64,000 nt of DNA. It comes from Lachnospiraceae bacterium (lineage in GTDB: Bacteria; Bacillota; Clostridia; Lachnospirales; Lachnospiraceae). A program made the translations under genes and the position numbers. The notes below the pieces were generated by a model. The model was not told the DNA's origin and made no database searches. It worked only from the letters and a program-made list of their open reading frames with translations. Shown piece after piece: positions 17,525 through 25,134 of this stretch. How positions within the stretch are numbered: position 1 is the stretch's first letter; every line of letters begins with the position of its first letter. The stretch is taken from NCBI GenBank assembly GCA_017624855.1, contig JAGAMF010000005.1, positions 558,001 to 622,000 of the forward strand, written 5' to 3'.

Positions 17525-18511
17525 ATGGAAAATAATTTATTGATGGCTGCAGGTTTAATTAAGATAATAGATGAATCAAGACAAAATGCGTTTAAAAGAG
17601 TAAATGAAGAACTTATCAGAATGTATTGGAATGTTGGGGAATATTTAAGTAAAGAGTCAGAAAAGGCAGAATTTGGCGATGCGTATATTGATTCTGTAGC
17701 AAGAGAAATACAAGATGCATTTCCTGGAATAAAAGGTTTTAATCGTCGCGGACTTTATAGAATGAAGCAATTTTATGAAATTTATGCGGAAGATGAATTT
17801 GTGTCAACACTGTTGACACAAATAAGTTGGAGTAACCATCTGGCGATTATGTCCAAAGCGAAAACGGAGGAAGAGAGACATTTTTATATAATGCTTTGCA
17901 TAAAAGAATCTTATTCTGCTAGAGAATTGGATAGACAAATTAATAGCGGATATTATGAACGCTATATGTTGTCAAAGGAAAAAGTCCTTCCGGAACCGAT
18001 TAGGGAATTGAAAGAGAATCCTTTTTTAGACTCTTATGTAATAGAGTTTTTAGATTTGCCACAGAATTTTAAAGAAGCAGATTTGCGCAAAGGTTTGATT
18101 CATAATATGAAAGAGTTTATTCTGGAAGTTGGAAAGGATTTTACTTTTGTGGATGATGAATACAGAGTTCAAGTGGGTGGCGAAGATTTCAAAATTGACT
18201 TGTTATTCTTTCATAGAGGATTGCAGTGTTTGGTTGCCTTTGAATTGAAAATAGGAAAATTCAAACCGGAGTATGTTTCTAAGATGGATTTTTATTTGGA
18301 AGCATTAGATCGTCAAAAAAAGAAGGATAACGAGAATCCAAGTGTGGGAATGATTCTTTGTGCATCAAAAGATGATGAGGTAGTAGAGTATGCCATGAGT
18401 AGGACCTTATCACCAATGATGGTTGCGGAATACAAGTTGCAGTTACCGGATAAGGCTGTTTTGCAGAGAAAATTGCAAGAGTTAATCAATATTCCACAGA
18501 TTGAAGAATAG
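17525..18511 (+). CDS. DUF1016 (YhcG-type) PD-(D/E)XK nuclease family protein
   Basis: 328 residues. The N-terminal DUF1016 domain (about 1-150) contains the family signature MYWNVGEYLSKE and RRGLYRMKQFYEIY...ISWSNHL. The C-terminal nuclease domain (about 165-310) shows DDEYRVQVGGEDFKIDLLFFH and CLVAFELKIGKFKPE, giving D-x(n)-E-x-K, the expected PD-(D/E)XK active site. Members are linked to restriction or mobile elements in many genomes, but their role is poorly defined. The gene lies in a small accessory patch beside tRNAs and an integrase remnant, with no partner gene at hand. ATG 17525 follows AAAGGTAGAG. The coding sequence carries the 25-bp palindrome also found in its leader. Confidence 0.88.
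   Translation: MENNLLMAAGLIKIIDESRQNAFKRVNEELIRMYWNVGEYLSKESEKAEFGDAYIDSVAREIQDAFPGIKGFNRRGLYRMKQFYEIYAEDEFVSTLLTQISWSNHLAIMSKAKTEEERHFYIMLCIKESYSARELDRQINSGYYERYMLSKEKVLPEPIRELKENPFLDSYVIEFLDLPQNFKEADLRKGLIHNMKEFILEVGKDFTFVDDEYRVQVGGEDFKIDLLFFHRGLQCLVAFELKIGKFKPEYVSKMDFYLEALDRQKKKDNENPSVGMILCASKDDEVVEYAMSRTLSPMMVAEYKLQLPDKAVLQRKLQELINIPQIEE
17798..17822. repeat. Perfect 25-bp palindrome inside the DUF1016 gene
   Basis: TTTGTGTCAACA, one central C, then TGTTGACACAAA. It differs from the upstream palindrome by one base over 25 bp and encodes the segment VSTLLTQ of the protein. Its centre is about 320 bp from the centre of the upstream copy. Confidence 0.75.
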
Positions 18512-18657
18512 AAAAAGTACCAGATGTTTAAAAAACAAGTTGACTGCGAATCTTTAGATTAAGGTTTGATTGCGCGAGAGATGAAAAGTCTATTTTCGAT
18601 AAGAAAATGGGCTTTTTTCTATTTTCAAAAATTTTTAATTATTTTTAAAAAATAATA

Positions 18658-18688
18658 TTGACATTGGGGCGACCCCATAGCGTATGAT
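18658..18688 (+). promoter_or_regulatory. MerR-type promoter with 19-bp spacer
   Basis: TTGACA at 18658-18663 and TATGAT at 18683-18688 are separated by 19 bp instead of 17, and the spacer holds the dyad TGGGG-CGA-CCCCA. This is the architecture on which MerR regulators act by untwisting DNA. It lies just upstream of the merR-type gene, so self-regulation is likely. Confidence 0.8.
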
Positions 18689-18709
18689 GAAAGAAAAGGA
18701 GGGATAGCA

Positions 18710-19522
18710 ATGGGATATTCAGTAAAATGGGTTTATGACAATATGGGAATTACGCGTGATATGTTGCGTCATTATGAAGATGTAGGATTGCTTCCTAAAA
18801 ATAAGGATAGTAAATCTCGTGATTACAACGATCAAGACATTGAGCGGATATGGGGAATAAAGCTTTTGATAGGTATTGGATTTTTGACAAAAGATATTAA
18901 GATGCTTATGAATGATCCGGAATACGATTTTGATACTGCAATTGCAAAAAAGGTTGAAGAACTGGAAAAGAAACGCGATGAAAATCTTTTATATCTTCAA
19001 TTTGCAAAAACTATCAAATTTACAGGCTGTGTGCCTACAGTTACAAAAGAAGGGAATATGAAATTTGATGATTTTTTGAAATTTGCTCGCGATAATTGGA
19101 ATTTTTATGATAATCCACATATGGCTCCCTTTATGAAGGTTGCAGATATGATTATGTCAAAAGAGGAAAATGATTGGAATAATGTTGAAACTGAGCAAGT
19201 GTTGGAGATGCTGGAGCATATAGATGAAAGAGAATTTGTAATGTATGGCTACTATAAAGTAATTTCGGATATGAGAGAAATGGAACATTCTTGTGATACA
19301 GTACAAAGAGTGGTGCGTTTGTTGCATGAGCATATGATTTCTTCGTATACGGAATCAGAATTTGATGGAAAAATCACACCTAAATTTATTGGAAAAATGG
19401 CAGCAAGTTTCATTGCAGGTGATATATCAAAATTGAATGAAAACAACTATGGAAAAGAAGGCTGCTTATTTATTGCAAATGCATTGGCATATTATGGTGG
19501 ATTAAAATTAGAAGATTTATAA
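18710..19522 (+). CDS. MerR-family transcriptional regulator
   Basis: 270 residues. The N-terminal winged helix (MGITRDMLRHYEDVGLLPKN, then SRDYNDQDIERIWGIKLLIGIGF) is a clear MerR DNA-binding domain, followed by a dimerisation coiled coil near 85-105. The C-terminal 150 residues are an effector domain that I do not recognise; it lacks the CxC metal-binding ends of MerR or CueR and the GyrI fold motif, so a small-molecule ligand is more likely. It has its own 19-bp-spacer promoter and AAGGAGGGATAGC ribosome site. The small genes at 19538 and 19809 follow in the same transcript and are its probable targets. Confidence 0.88.
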   Translation: MGYSVKWVYDNMGITRDMLRHYEDVGLLPKNKDSKSRDYNDQDIERIWGIKLLIGIGFLTKDIKMLMNDPEYDFDTAIAKKVEELEKKRDENLLYLQFAKTIKFTGCVPTVTKEGNMKFDDFLKFARDNWNFYDNPHMAPFMKVADMIMSKEENDWNNVETEQVLEMLEHIDEREFVMYGYYKVISDMREMEHSCDTVQRVVRLLHEHMISSYTESEFDGKITPKFIGKMAASFIAGDISKLNENNYGKEGCLFIANALAYYGGLKLEDL

Positions 19523-19537
19523 AAGGAGGGAAAAACT

Positions 19538-19783
19538 ATGGGTAGAAAACCGGCAAGTTTAATAGCGAAAATGTTACAAAACTTTACAACAAAAGATGTA
19601 TATGAAATGTGGAAAGATATGGGAATTGTTGTAAAGGATAAATTTGGTGACTGGGTTTTAACAGAAGCAGGAAAGAGTATCGGAGGGAGAATGTCAAAAA
19701 ACAGTTACCATCCTGTACCTACATTTGAGGATGAATTTATTATAGATAAGATGATTGACTTTTGTGAGAAAATAAAGAAGTAA
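19538..19783 (+). CDS. Small protein in the MerR operon
   Basis: 81 residues, start preceded by AAAGGAGGGAAAAACT. Soluble, basic N-terminus (MGRKPASLIAKMLQNFTTKDVYEMWKD) and acidic C-terminus. The segment GDWVLTEAGKSIGGRMS resembles the small winged-helix or phage-antirepressor-like modules that begin with a 'WvLTeaG' pattern, but this is weak. Operon position after the MerR gene suggests regulation by it. Confidence 0.65.
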   Translation: MGRKPASLIAKMLQNFTTKDVYEMWKDMGIVVKDKFGDWVLTEAGKSIGGRMSKNSYHPVPTFEDEFIIDKMIDFCEKIKK

Positions 19784-19808
19784 AAGAGTGGTTAAAGGGG
19801 GAATAATT

Positions 19809-20276
19809 ATGTATAACAGATTAGACAATTTGGGTGATTATGCATTAGTTGGAAGAGATTTAAAAATGTTTGATGGTAATCGAGAGGCTTTGTATAATTC
19901 AATAAAAAAGGCAGGCGCTAGACAAACTTCATCTAAACAAATGTTAACTGGGGCAGCACTTTTATTAGTAGGTGAAGCATTGTTTATTTTGGGAAAAGAG
20001 GGATATAAGTATTATAAAGAACGTAAGAAAACAATACAAAAGGAGCCGGAGTTAAAAAGAAAGTTTTCAGAATTGGTAGATGAAGTAATGAATAAAGAAT
20101 ATAAAAGGTGTTATCCGGTGTGCCCATATTCAGAACATAGTCCGTTAGAGTATTTGGGTGGCGGAGATTACAAATGCAGTGTTTGCGGTGTGGAATTGCA
20201 CGATTATACTTTTGATGGAGAAGAACGGCCTTTTAAGTTTAAGAATGTTTCAGTGGAAGACGATTTGTCTGAATAG
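19809..20276 (+). CDS. Membrane-linked zinc-ribbon protein, unknown
   Basis: 155 residues from ATG 19809, chosen because AAAGGGGGAATAA precedes it; an upstream in-frame GTG at 19788 overlies the ribosome site. One possible TM segment around residues 46-65 (MLTGAALLLVGEALFILG) is followed by a basic helix and a C-terminal cysteine cluster (CYPVCPYS, then CSVCGVELHDY) that could bind zinc. Third gene of the MerR operon, ended by a terminator at 20283. Function unknown. Confidence 0.65.
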   Translation: MYNRLDNLGDYALVGRDLKMFDGNREALYNSIKKAGARQTSSKQMLTGAALLLVGEALFILGKEGYKYYKERKKTIQKEPELKRKFSELVDEVMNKEYKRCYPVCPYSEHSPLEYLGGGDYKCSVCGVELHDYTFDGEERPFKFKNVSVEDDLSE

Positions 20277-20282
20277 TGAGTA

Positions 20283-20311
20283 AAAAGGGTACCACAAGGT
20301 ACCCCTTTTTT
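20283..20311 (+). terminator. Terminator of the MerR operon
   Basis: AAAGGGTACC-ACAA-GGTACCCCTTT with a T-run; perfect GGGTACC stem. Confidence 0.85.
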
Positions 20312-20399
20312 TACTCAATTTTTGCAATTAGAACCAATTCAGTCCGTAATAATGGACAATGGCGTGTGTAGAATTGGGTACAAGAAGGGAAGATGCCGG

Positions 20400-20513
20400 A
20401 TGGATAAATTGATTTACTGGATAAAGAAAACAATAGGAATTAAAGAAAAGCATTGCAAGCATTTCTGCATGTGCTGTGACTTCTATGAAATATGTAAAGA
20501 GGATGGTGAATGA
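20400..20513 (+). CDS. Small cysteine-rich protein
   Basis: 37 residues from ATG 20400 (MDKLIYWIKKTIGIKEKHC...). The C-terminal half packs five cysteines and two histidines (HCKHFCMCCDFYEIC), suggesting a small metal-binding knuckle. AAGGGAAG lies 7-8 bp upstream. It ends 1 bp before the next start, so coupled translation is likely. The reading frame is open further upstream, so a longer form starting at 20322 cannot be excluded. Confidence 0.5.
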   Translation: MDKLIYWIKKTIGIKEKHCKHFCMCCDFYEICKEDGE

Positions 20514-20514
20514 T

Positions 20515-20817
20515 ATGGATGGAAAAAACTATATGGAGATAAGCAAATTTTCATTAAAGTACAAATACTTCTGTTATGTGGATACCAATGAGTATTTGAC
20601 CGATAGAATTTTTATACGCAGGAAAATCAATGTCTTGGCGGGAGATGAATACGGTAATGATACGAGTGACTATATAATCGTTTTCTGCAAGGTTAAAAAG
20701 AAGGATCGGGAAGAATTTGTAGAGGCAATGGAAGAACTGGAAAAGAAGATGCTGCTTCTTGGGCATACAGATTATATGGATTTTTGTAATCGGTTGCAGG
20801 TAAAAAAAGCGGGTTAA
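20515..20817 (+). CDS. Hypothetical protein
   Basis: 100 residues from ATG 20515, the start that follows the previous stop by one base; GAGGATGGTGAATGAT serves as the ribosome site. Soluble, mixed alpha/beta, with a terminal helix rich in Glu, Lys and Met (EFVEAMEELEKKMLLLG). No family recognised. Confidence 0.55.
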   Translation: MDGKNYMEISKFSLKYKYFCYVDTNEYLTDRIFIRRKINVLAGDEYGNDTSDYIIVFCKVKKKDREEFVEAMEELEKKMLLLGHTDYMDFCNRLQVKKAG

Positions 20818-20892
20818 AAAAATTTTTATAAATATCTTTTGCAAAAAGCACGGTAACTTTCTGTATAAATATGAAGGGAGAAAAGTGATTTT

Positions 20893-21396
20893 ATGGGACA
20901 TGGTATTTCGGTAATCTGCAATGATTGTGGGAAAAAAGCATATTTAACGGTGGGTATTGGACTTATGTATCCGGTTGTGTTCCAGGATACCTTGGAAGAA
21001 ATAAAGCAGGGTAAATATGGTAAGGAGTGGCAGGCGCTTTGTAATAGTGCAGAATATGTTGCCGTGGATGCTGAACGGTATTTCTTTTTATGCAACAAAT
21101 GTAACCATTGGGATTTGGATCTGGGAATGGATTTGTATAAGCCCAATAATCCGGATGATATTCGTAGTGAAAAATATGGGGATAAGTCCGTAGAAGAGTG
21201 GGGATACATGCCTTACTGGACGAGAGAACAAAAGGAAAACAAGTACACCTTGTTAAAAAAATTTAAGCATCTGTGTCCGAACTGCAACATTGAAATGGAC
21301 CGATATGATAAAATACCGAAAAATATTACAGAATGGATTTGCTGTGAGCATTGTGGGGGCAAGTTGCGGAAATACGCCATATTGCTTTCAGATTGA
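20893..21396 (+). CDS. Zinc-ribbon hypothetical protein
   Basis: 167 residues. Three cysteine pairs are visible: CNDCGKK (residues 9-12), CNKCNHWD (about 67-70) and a C-terminal ribbon CPNCNIE...CCEHCGGK. These would bind two zinc ions in a protein resembling Lachnospiraceae proteins annotated only as zinc-ribbon domain-containing. GAAGGGAGAAAAGTGATTTT precedes the start. No catalytic motif is seen. It is in an accessory patch with other Cys-rich small proteins. Confidence 0.65.
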   Translation: MGHGISVICNDCGKKAYLTVGIGLMYPVVFQDTLEEIKQGKYGKEWQALCNSAEYVAVDAERYFFLCNKCNHWDLDLGMDLYKPNNPDDIRSEKYGDKSVEEWGYMPYWTREQKENKYTLLKKFKHLCPNCNIEMDRYDKIPKNITEWICCEHCGGKLRKYAILLSD

Positions 21397-21432
21397 AATG
21401 TCTTATACTAAATACAAAGGGAGGAATTGGAA

Positions 21433-21972
21433 ATGGCAAAGAAAGAGAAAAAAATGATCATTAAGACAATTAGAGGAGATATAACCAAGGTGACGGATGT
21501 GCAGGCAATCGTAAACGCTGCAAATAAAACACTTCTTGGTGGAGGCGGAGTGGATGGTGCTATTCACAGAGCAGCAGGGCCGGAGTTGTTAAAAGAATGC
21601 AGAACATTAGGCGGATGTGCAACCGGAGATGCGAAAATCACAAAGGGTTACAATCTGCCCTGCGAATATGTAATACATACTGTGGGCCCCGTTTGGCATG
21701 GTGGAAATTATAATGAGGAAGAATTGTTGGCAAATTGTTATTATAATTCAATGAAGCTGGCTATGGAAAATGGTATTCGTACCATTGCATTTCCTTCCAT
21801 CTCAACCGGTGCATTTCATTTTCCCATAGACTTGGCTGTGGAAGTTGCAGTAAGAACCGTAGCACGCTTTTTAAAAGAGAATGAAGGCAAATTCGATTTG
21901 GTGGAGTGGGTTCTTTTTGATGAGAGGACGAAGAATTTCTATGATGCGGAAATAGATAAACTGAGAGAATAG
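21433..21972 (+). CDS. Macrodomain protein (O-acetyl-ADP-ribose deacetylase type)
   Basis: 179 residues from ATG 21433, which follows GGGAGGAATTGGAA. The complete macrodomain signatures are present: [24 protein letters not shown] (adenine and distal ribose contacts), [22 protein letters not shown], and the phosphate loop [12 protein letters not shown]. MacroD-type enzymes hydrolyse O-acetyl-ADP-ribose and remove mono-ADP-ribose from proteins. It lies alone, followed by a terminator, with no ADP-ribosyltransferase next to it, so a general deacylase role is the simplest reading. Confidence 0.93.
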   Translation: MAKKEKKMIIKTIRGDITKVTDVQAIVNAANKTLLGGGGVDGAIHRAAGPELLKECRTLGGCATGDAKITKGYNLPCEYVIHTVGPVWHGGNYNEEELLANCYYNSMKLAMENGIRTIAFPSISTGAFHFPIDLAVEVAVRTVARFLKENEGKFDLVEWVLFDERTKNFYDAEIDKLRE

Positions 21973-22020
21973 AAGAGCTTCTTTTAAATTGGTAAAATTT
22001 AGTCTATAAACAGTGAAAAA

Positions 22021-22052
22021 CACAAGGTATAGGGGTTACCTTGTGCTTTTCT
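22021..22052 (+). terminator. Terminator after the macrodomain gene
   Basis: CACAAGGTA and TACCTTGTG form a 9-bp stem with a 7-base loop, followed by CTTTTCTG. From here to 22419 there is no supported gene; a 72-codon TTG-start frame at 22082-22300 lacks a ribosome site and is just AT-rich open sequence. Confidence 0.75.
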
Positions 22053-22419
22053 GTTAAAGGGAAAAACAATCGGAAAGACGATTGATTTTGGCAATATTCA
22101 TCGTTTTAGAAATCCTAAAACTTATTAATATAATATTCCTTTTTTGTCAAAAAAACAATAGGTTTTTGGTGATATATGGTAAAATTATGGCATTTATATT
22201 AAATTATTGCACATGGATGATAGGAAATTATATCAGATACGCGAAAAAACATTTTTGTATACATATTAATAAAGAAAATAATAAAAAAGACATATCTTAG
22301 TGCATTCTGACAAAAACTTTCGCTTGGGTCTTTACAATATTTTTTATTGAGGATAAAATAAGCTTTGTGTGTCAAAGAATGATGAAAATTAGAAGCATTT
22401 ATGTGAAAGCGAGAGTTTT

Positions 22420-23847
22420 ATGAGCGATATTATAAAAGAGGAAGAATTTGCAAAAGAAGAGCTGAATGCAGAAGTAAAAGGCGAGCAGCCGGAAGAAAAT
22501 AAAATGGGCGTTATGCCAATGAATAGGTTGTTGTTGGGAATGTCCCTTCCTATGATGGCATCCATGTTGGTGCAGTCTCTGTATAACATTGTAGACAGTA
22601 TTTTCGTTGCAATGTTAAGCGAAGATGCTTTAACGGCTGTGTCACTGGCATTTCCCGTGCAGGTATTGTGTATGGCGGTAGGCGGCGGTACCGGTGTAGG
22701 TATTAATGCGGTGTTGTCGAAGGCGTTGGGCGAGAAAAACCAAGAAGCGGTAAACAAATCCGCAACCAACGGTATTTTCCTTATGCTGTTGAGTTCCTTG
22801 CTGTTCTTCTTTGTGGGTCTTTTCTTTGTAAAACCTTTTTACAATATGCAGGGCACTGAAAGTGCGGCGATTACGGAATACGGTATCCAGTATTTGACCA
22901 TTGTTTGTTGCTGCTCGATTGGTATTTTTACTCAGGTTACTTTTGAGCGTCTGCTTCAGTCAACCGGTAAAACCGTGTTATCCATGGTTACTCAGGCAAC
23001 GGGTGCCATTATTAACCTGATTCTTGATCCAATTATGATTTTCGGTCTTTTGGGTTTCCCGAAACTTGGTGTTGCGGGAGCTGCTCTTGCAACTGTAATC
23101 GGACAGATTGTGGCAGGCTGTTTTGCAATTTTCTTAAATCAGAAATTTAACAAAGAAATTCATATTTCTTTCAAAGGATTTAAACCTGACGGTAAAATGA
23201 TTGCCAAAATTTATTCGGTAGGTTTTCCCTCCATTATCATGCAGGCAATCGGTTCGATTATGAACTACTGTATGAATCAGATTCTTTTATCCTTTACGGA
23301 TACGGCAGCAACTGTGTTTGGTGTGTATTATAAGTTGCAGAGTTTCTTTTTTATGCCCGTATTCGGTTTGAATAACGGTTTGGTGCCTATTATTGCCTAT
23401 AACTTTGGCGCAGGTAAAAGAAGCCGTATGTTAAAAGCAATTAAGCTGGGCATTTTGTATGCAGAAATTATTTTTATTGTTGGTATGCTTTGCTTCATCT
23501 TCATACCGGACAAATTGTTGCTTCTGTTTAATGCAGAAGGCGATTTGATGGAAATGGGCCAGGTTGCGTTACGCATCATCGGTGTGCATTTCCCCATCGC
23601 GGCATACTGTATTATTCTAAGCAGTAGCTTCCAGGCGTTGGGTCACGGTATGTACAGCATGTGGGTATCCATTGCAAGACAGCTTGCGGTATTGATTCCC
23701 GTGGCATATCTGTTCTCATTGACCGGTAGTTTGAGCCTTGTGTGGTGGGCATTCCCCATTGCGGAAGTGGCGTCAATGATTATGTGTACGATTTTTATGT
23801 TTGTAGTCAACAAAAAGACGATTCGAAATATTCCGGACAATGCGTAA
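22420..23847 (+). CDS. MATE-family efflux transporter
   Basis: 475 residues with a charged acidic N-terminal tail of about 25 residues and then 12 TM segments in two MatE halves. The first half has SLPMMASMLVQSLYNIVDSIFVAML and the second VGFPSIIMQAIGSIMNYCMNQILL, both typical of the DinF/NorM-like branch in Clostridia. It exports drugs or metabolites with Na+ or H+ influx. It has no adjacent MarR or TetR regulator, so the substrate is unknown. GAAAGCGAGAGTTTT precedes the start, a weak ribosome site. Confidence 0.92.
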   Translation: MSDIIKEEEFAKEELNAEVKGEQPEENKMGVMPMNRLLLGMSLPMMASMLVQSLYNIVDSIFVAMLSEDALTAVSLAFPVQVLCMAVGGGTGVGINAVLSKALGEKNQEAVNKSATNGIFLMLLSSLLFFFVGLFFVKPFYNMQGTESAAITEYGIQYLTIVCCCSIGIFTQVTFERLLQSTGKTVLSMVTQATGAIINLILDPIMIFGLLGFPKLGVAGAALATVIGQIVAGCFAIFLNQKFNKEIHISFKGFKPDGKMIAKIYSVGFPSIIMQAIGSIMNYCMNQILLSFTDTAATVFGVYYKLQSFFFMPVFGLNNGLVPIIAYNFGAGKRSRMLKAIKLGILYAEIIFIVGMLCFIFIPDKLLLLFNAEGDLMEMGQVALRIIGVHFPIAAYCIILSSSFQALGHGMYSMWVSIARQLAVLIPVAYLFSLTGSLSLVWWAFPIAEVASMIMCTIFMFVVNKKTIRNIPDNA

Positions 23848-23952
23848 TAGGCACAGGAAGAATTGACAAAGTAGAGCATTTTATCATAAAATAGAATTCG
23901 AAAAATATAATATAAAAGTTACGGATATCTAATGAGGTGTCCGTTAACATAC

Positions 23953-24032
23953 GCGGATGTGGCGGAATTGGCAGACGCGCCAGATTTAGGTTCTGGTGGG
24001 AGACCGTGGGGGTTCAAGTCCCTTCATCCGCA
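23953..24032 (+). tRNA. tRNA-Leu (TAG)
   Basis: Acceptor GCGGATG/CATCCGC, anticodon loop TTTAGGT with TAG, short variable arm GGTGGGAGACCGT and T-arm GGGGTTCAAGTCCC. A class II tRNA. A strong terminator follows. Confidence 0.93.
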
Positions 24033-24035
24033 GGA

Positions 24036-24073
24036 AAGCTCAAACCTTTAGATAATAAAGGTTTGAGCTTTTT
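24036..24073 (+). terminator. Terminator of tRNA-Leu, convergent with the SGNH gene
   Basis: AAGCTCAAACCTTTA and TAAAGGTTTGAGCTT form a 15-bp stem with a short GATAA loop and a T-run. It can also serve the minus-strand genes ending at 24081. Confidence 0.85.
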
Positions 24074-24080
24074 GCTTTGT

Positions 24081-24677
24081 TTATATGAAACAAGAATCAT
24101 AACAGAATAATATTTTTATTAAATCATAAATTGGTCGTCGGATACTAAGCGGATGAACAAATCCGGTTGAGTATATAAAAGATGCAATGTCTTTGGTTTG
24201 TTTTGGATTCCAAACGCGTTTGGTTGAGATATCAGCATAGTCACATTGTTCTGAATCTGCAATATATTTTAGATGTTTATTTATTTCAGAAATATTAGAA
24301 TCGTTATTATGATTTTTTAATGAAACAATGATGATATGGCAATGTTTATTTTTGTTTTTTATGTGTGCGATTAGTTCGCTATATTGTGTATCAAAATTAA
24401 TTGGAGAAGACAGAAAATTGTTAATATCATTTTCTCCGATGTGAAGAAATATATTTTCAGGATTAAGATTTGCAACATATGCGTCATAATATTTTATTGC
24501 ATTATTTACTGATAAATCAGAAAAACTGCGATTGTATAAGTTGTCATCTAATGCAAATGCTTGTTTTAGTTCACAAAGCGGGATTGACAAATCGCTGATT
24601 CCTCCAAAAATAATTATTCCGTTTGGATTTGCTAATTCGTTTAATGATTTATAAATATTCGTTTGAGTTTTAAGCAT
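24081..24677 (-). CDS. SGNH/GDSL-like hydrolase domain protein with altered motifs
   Basis: 198 residues from ATG 24677, chosen because AAGGAG lies at 24689-24684 (minus strand) and the upstream gene stops just inside it. Block I is IIIFGGISDLSIP (the usual G-D-S replaced by G-I-S-D), block III is the well-kept IGENDIN, and the last block reads GFVHPLS, so the histidine remains but the aspartate three residues before it is absent. The fold is clear, with Asn and Asp of block III in place, but the changed triad raises doubt about esterase activity. Paired by an 8-bp overlap with a PQ-loop membrane protein, suggesting a linked modification-and-transport role. Confidence 0.7.
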   Translation of the reverse strand: MLKTQTNIYKSLNELANPNGIIIFGGISDLSIPLCELKQAFALDDNLYNRSFSDLSVNNAIKYYDAYVANLNPENIFLHIGENDINNFLSSPINFDTQYSELIAHIKNKNKHCHIIIVSLKNHNNDSNISEINKHLKYIADSEQCDYADISTKRVWNPKQTKDIASFIYSTGFVHPLSIRRPIYDLIKILFCYDSCFI

Positions 24678-24954
24678 TGCACAAAGCTCCTTTCTTATCA
24701 AGTGAAAGATTTCTAAAATATACGACTACATTTAGTGAAACAATTGCTAAATTGAGAAGATATACGATTAGTACATAATTCATTTGACCACTAATTAACT
24801 TTGCTGTGATTCCTGCAATATAGCCGGTAACAATTAGTAAAATAAATGGAAGGCTGGTTCCTTTTGTGGTCTTTGCTTTGTAAGCTTTGATTACATTGAG
24901 CGGCCAAGACAGACCAAAACATATTAACATTATTGATTCAAATATTGCTCCCAT
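24670..24954 (-). CDS. PQ-loop (SWEET/MtN3-like) small membrane protein
   Basis: 94 residues with three TM segments. The first repeat has LICFGLSWPLNVIKAYKAKTTKGTSLPFILL, the proline plus Lys-Thr-Lys-Gly-Thr-Ser pattern of a half PQ-loop unit such as SemiSWEET, which works as a dimer. SemiSWEETs move sugars; the substrate here is unknown. AAAGGAGGACTCTCAT precedes the start. Overlaps the SGNH gene by 8 bp, so the two are one operon transcribed away from the histidine kinase gene at 25135. Confidence 0.8.
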   Translation of the reverse strand: MGAIFESIMLICFGLSWPLNVIKAYKAKTTKGTSLPFILLIVTGYIAGITAKLISGQMNYVLIVYLLNLAIVSLNVVVYFRNLSLDKKGALCNA

Positions 24955-25134
24955 ATGAGAGTCCTCCTTTTTGTTTTGTTGTGGTTATCTTAATTGAATA
25001 TAAAAAACAGAACAATTTTTCGAAAAAAAGAAATGTTTTCAAAAGAAAAAAATTTTTATTTTACTTTCAAAAGGTTTTTCAAAAGTAAGATAATATGATA
25101 AAGTCAAGGCAAATATATGCGAGGTGAAAAGCCG

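Noticed and set aside
22082-22300. 72-codon hydrophobic frame
   Set aside because: TTG start without ribosome site in AT-rich DNA; hydrophobic by base composition.
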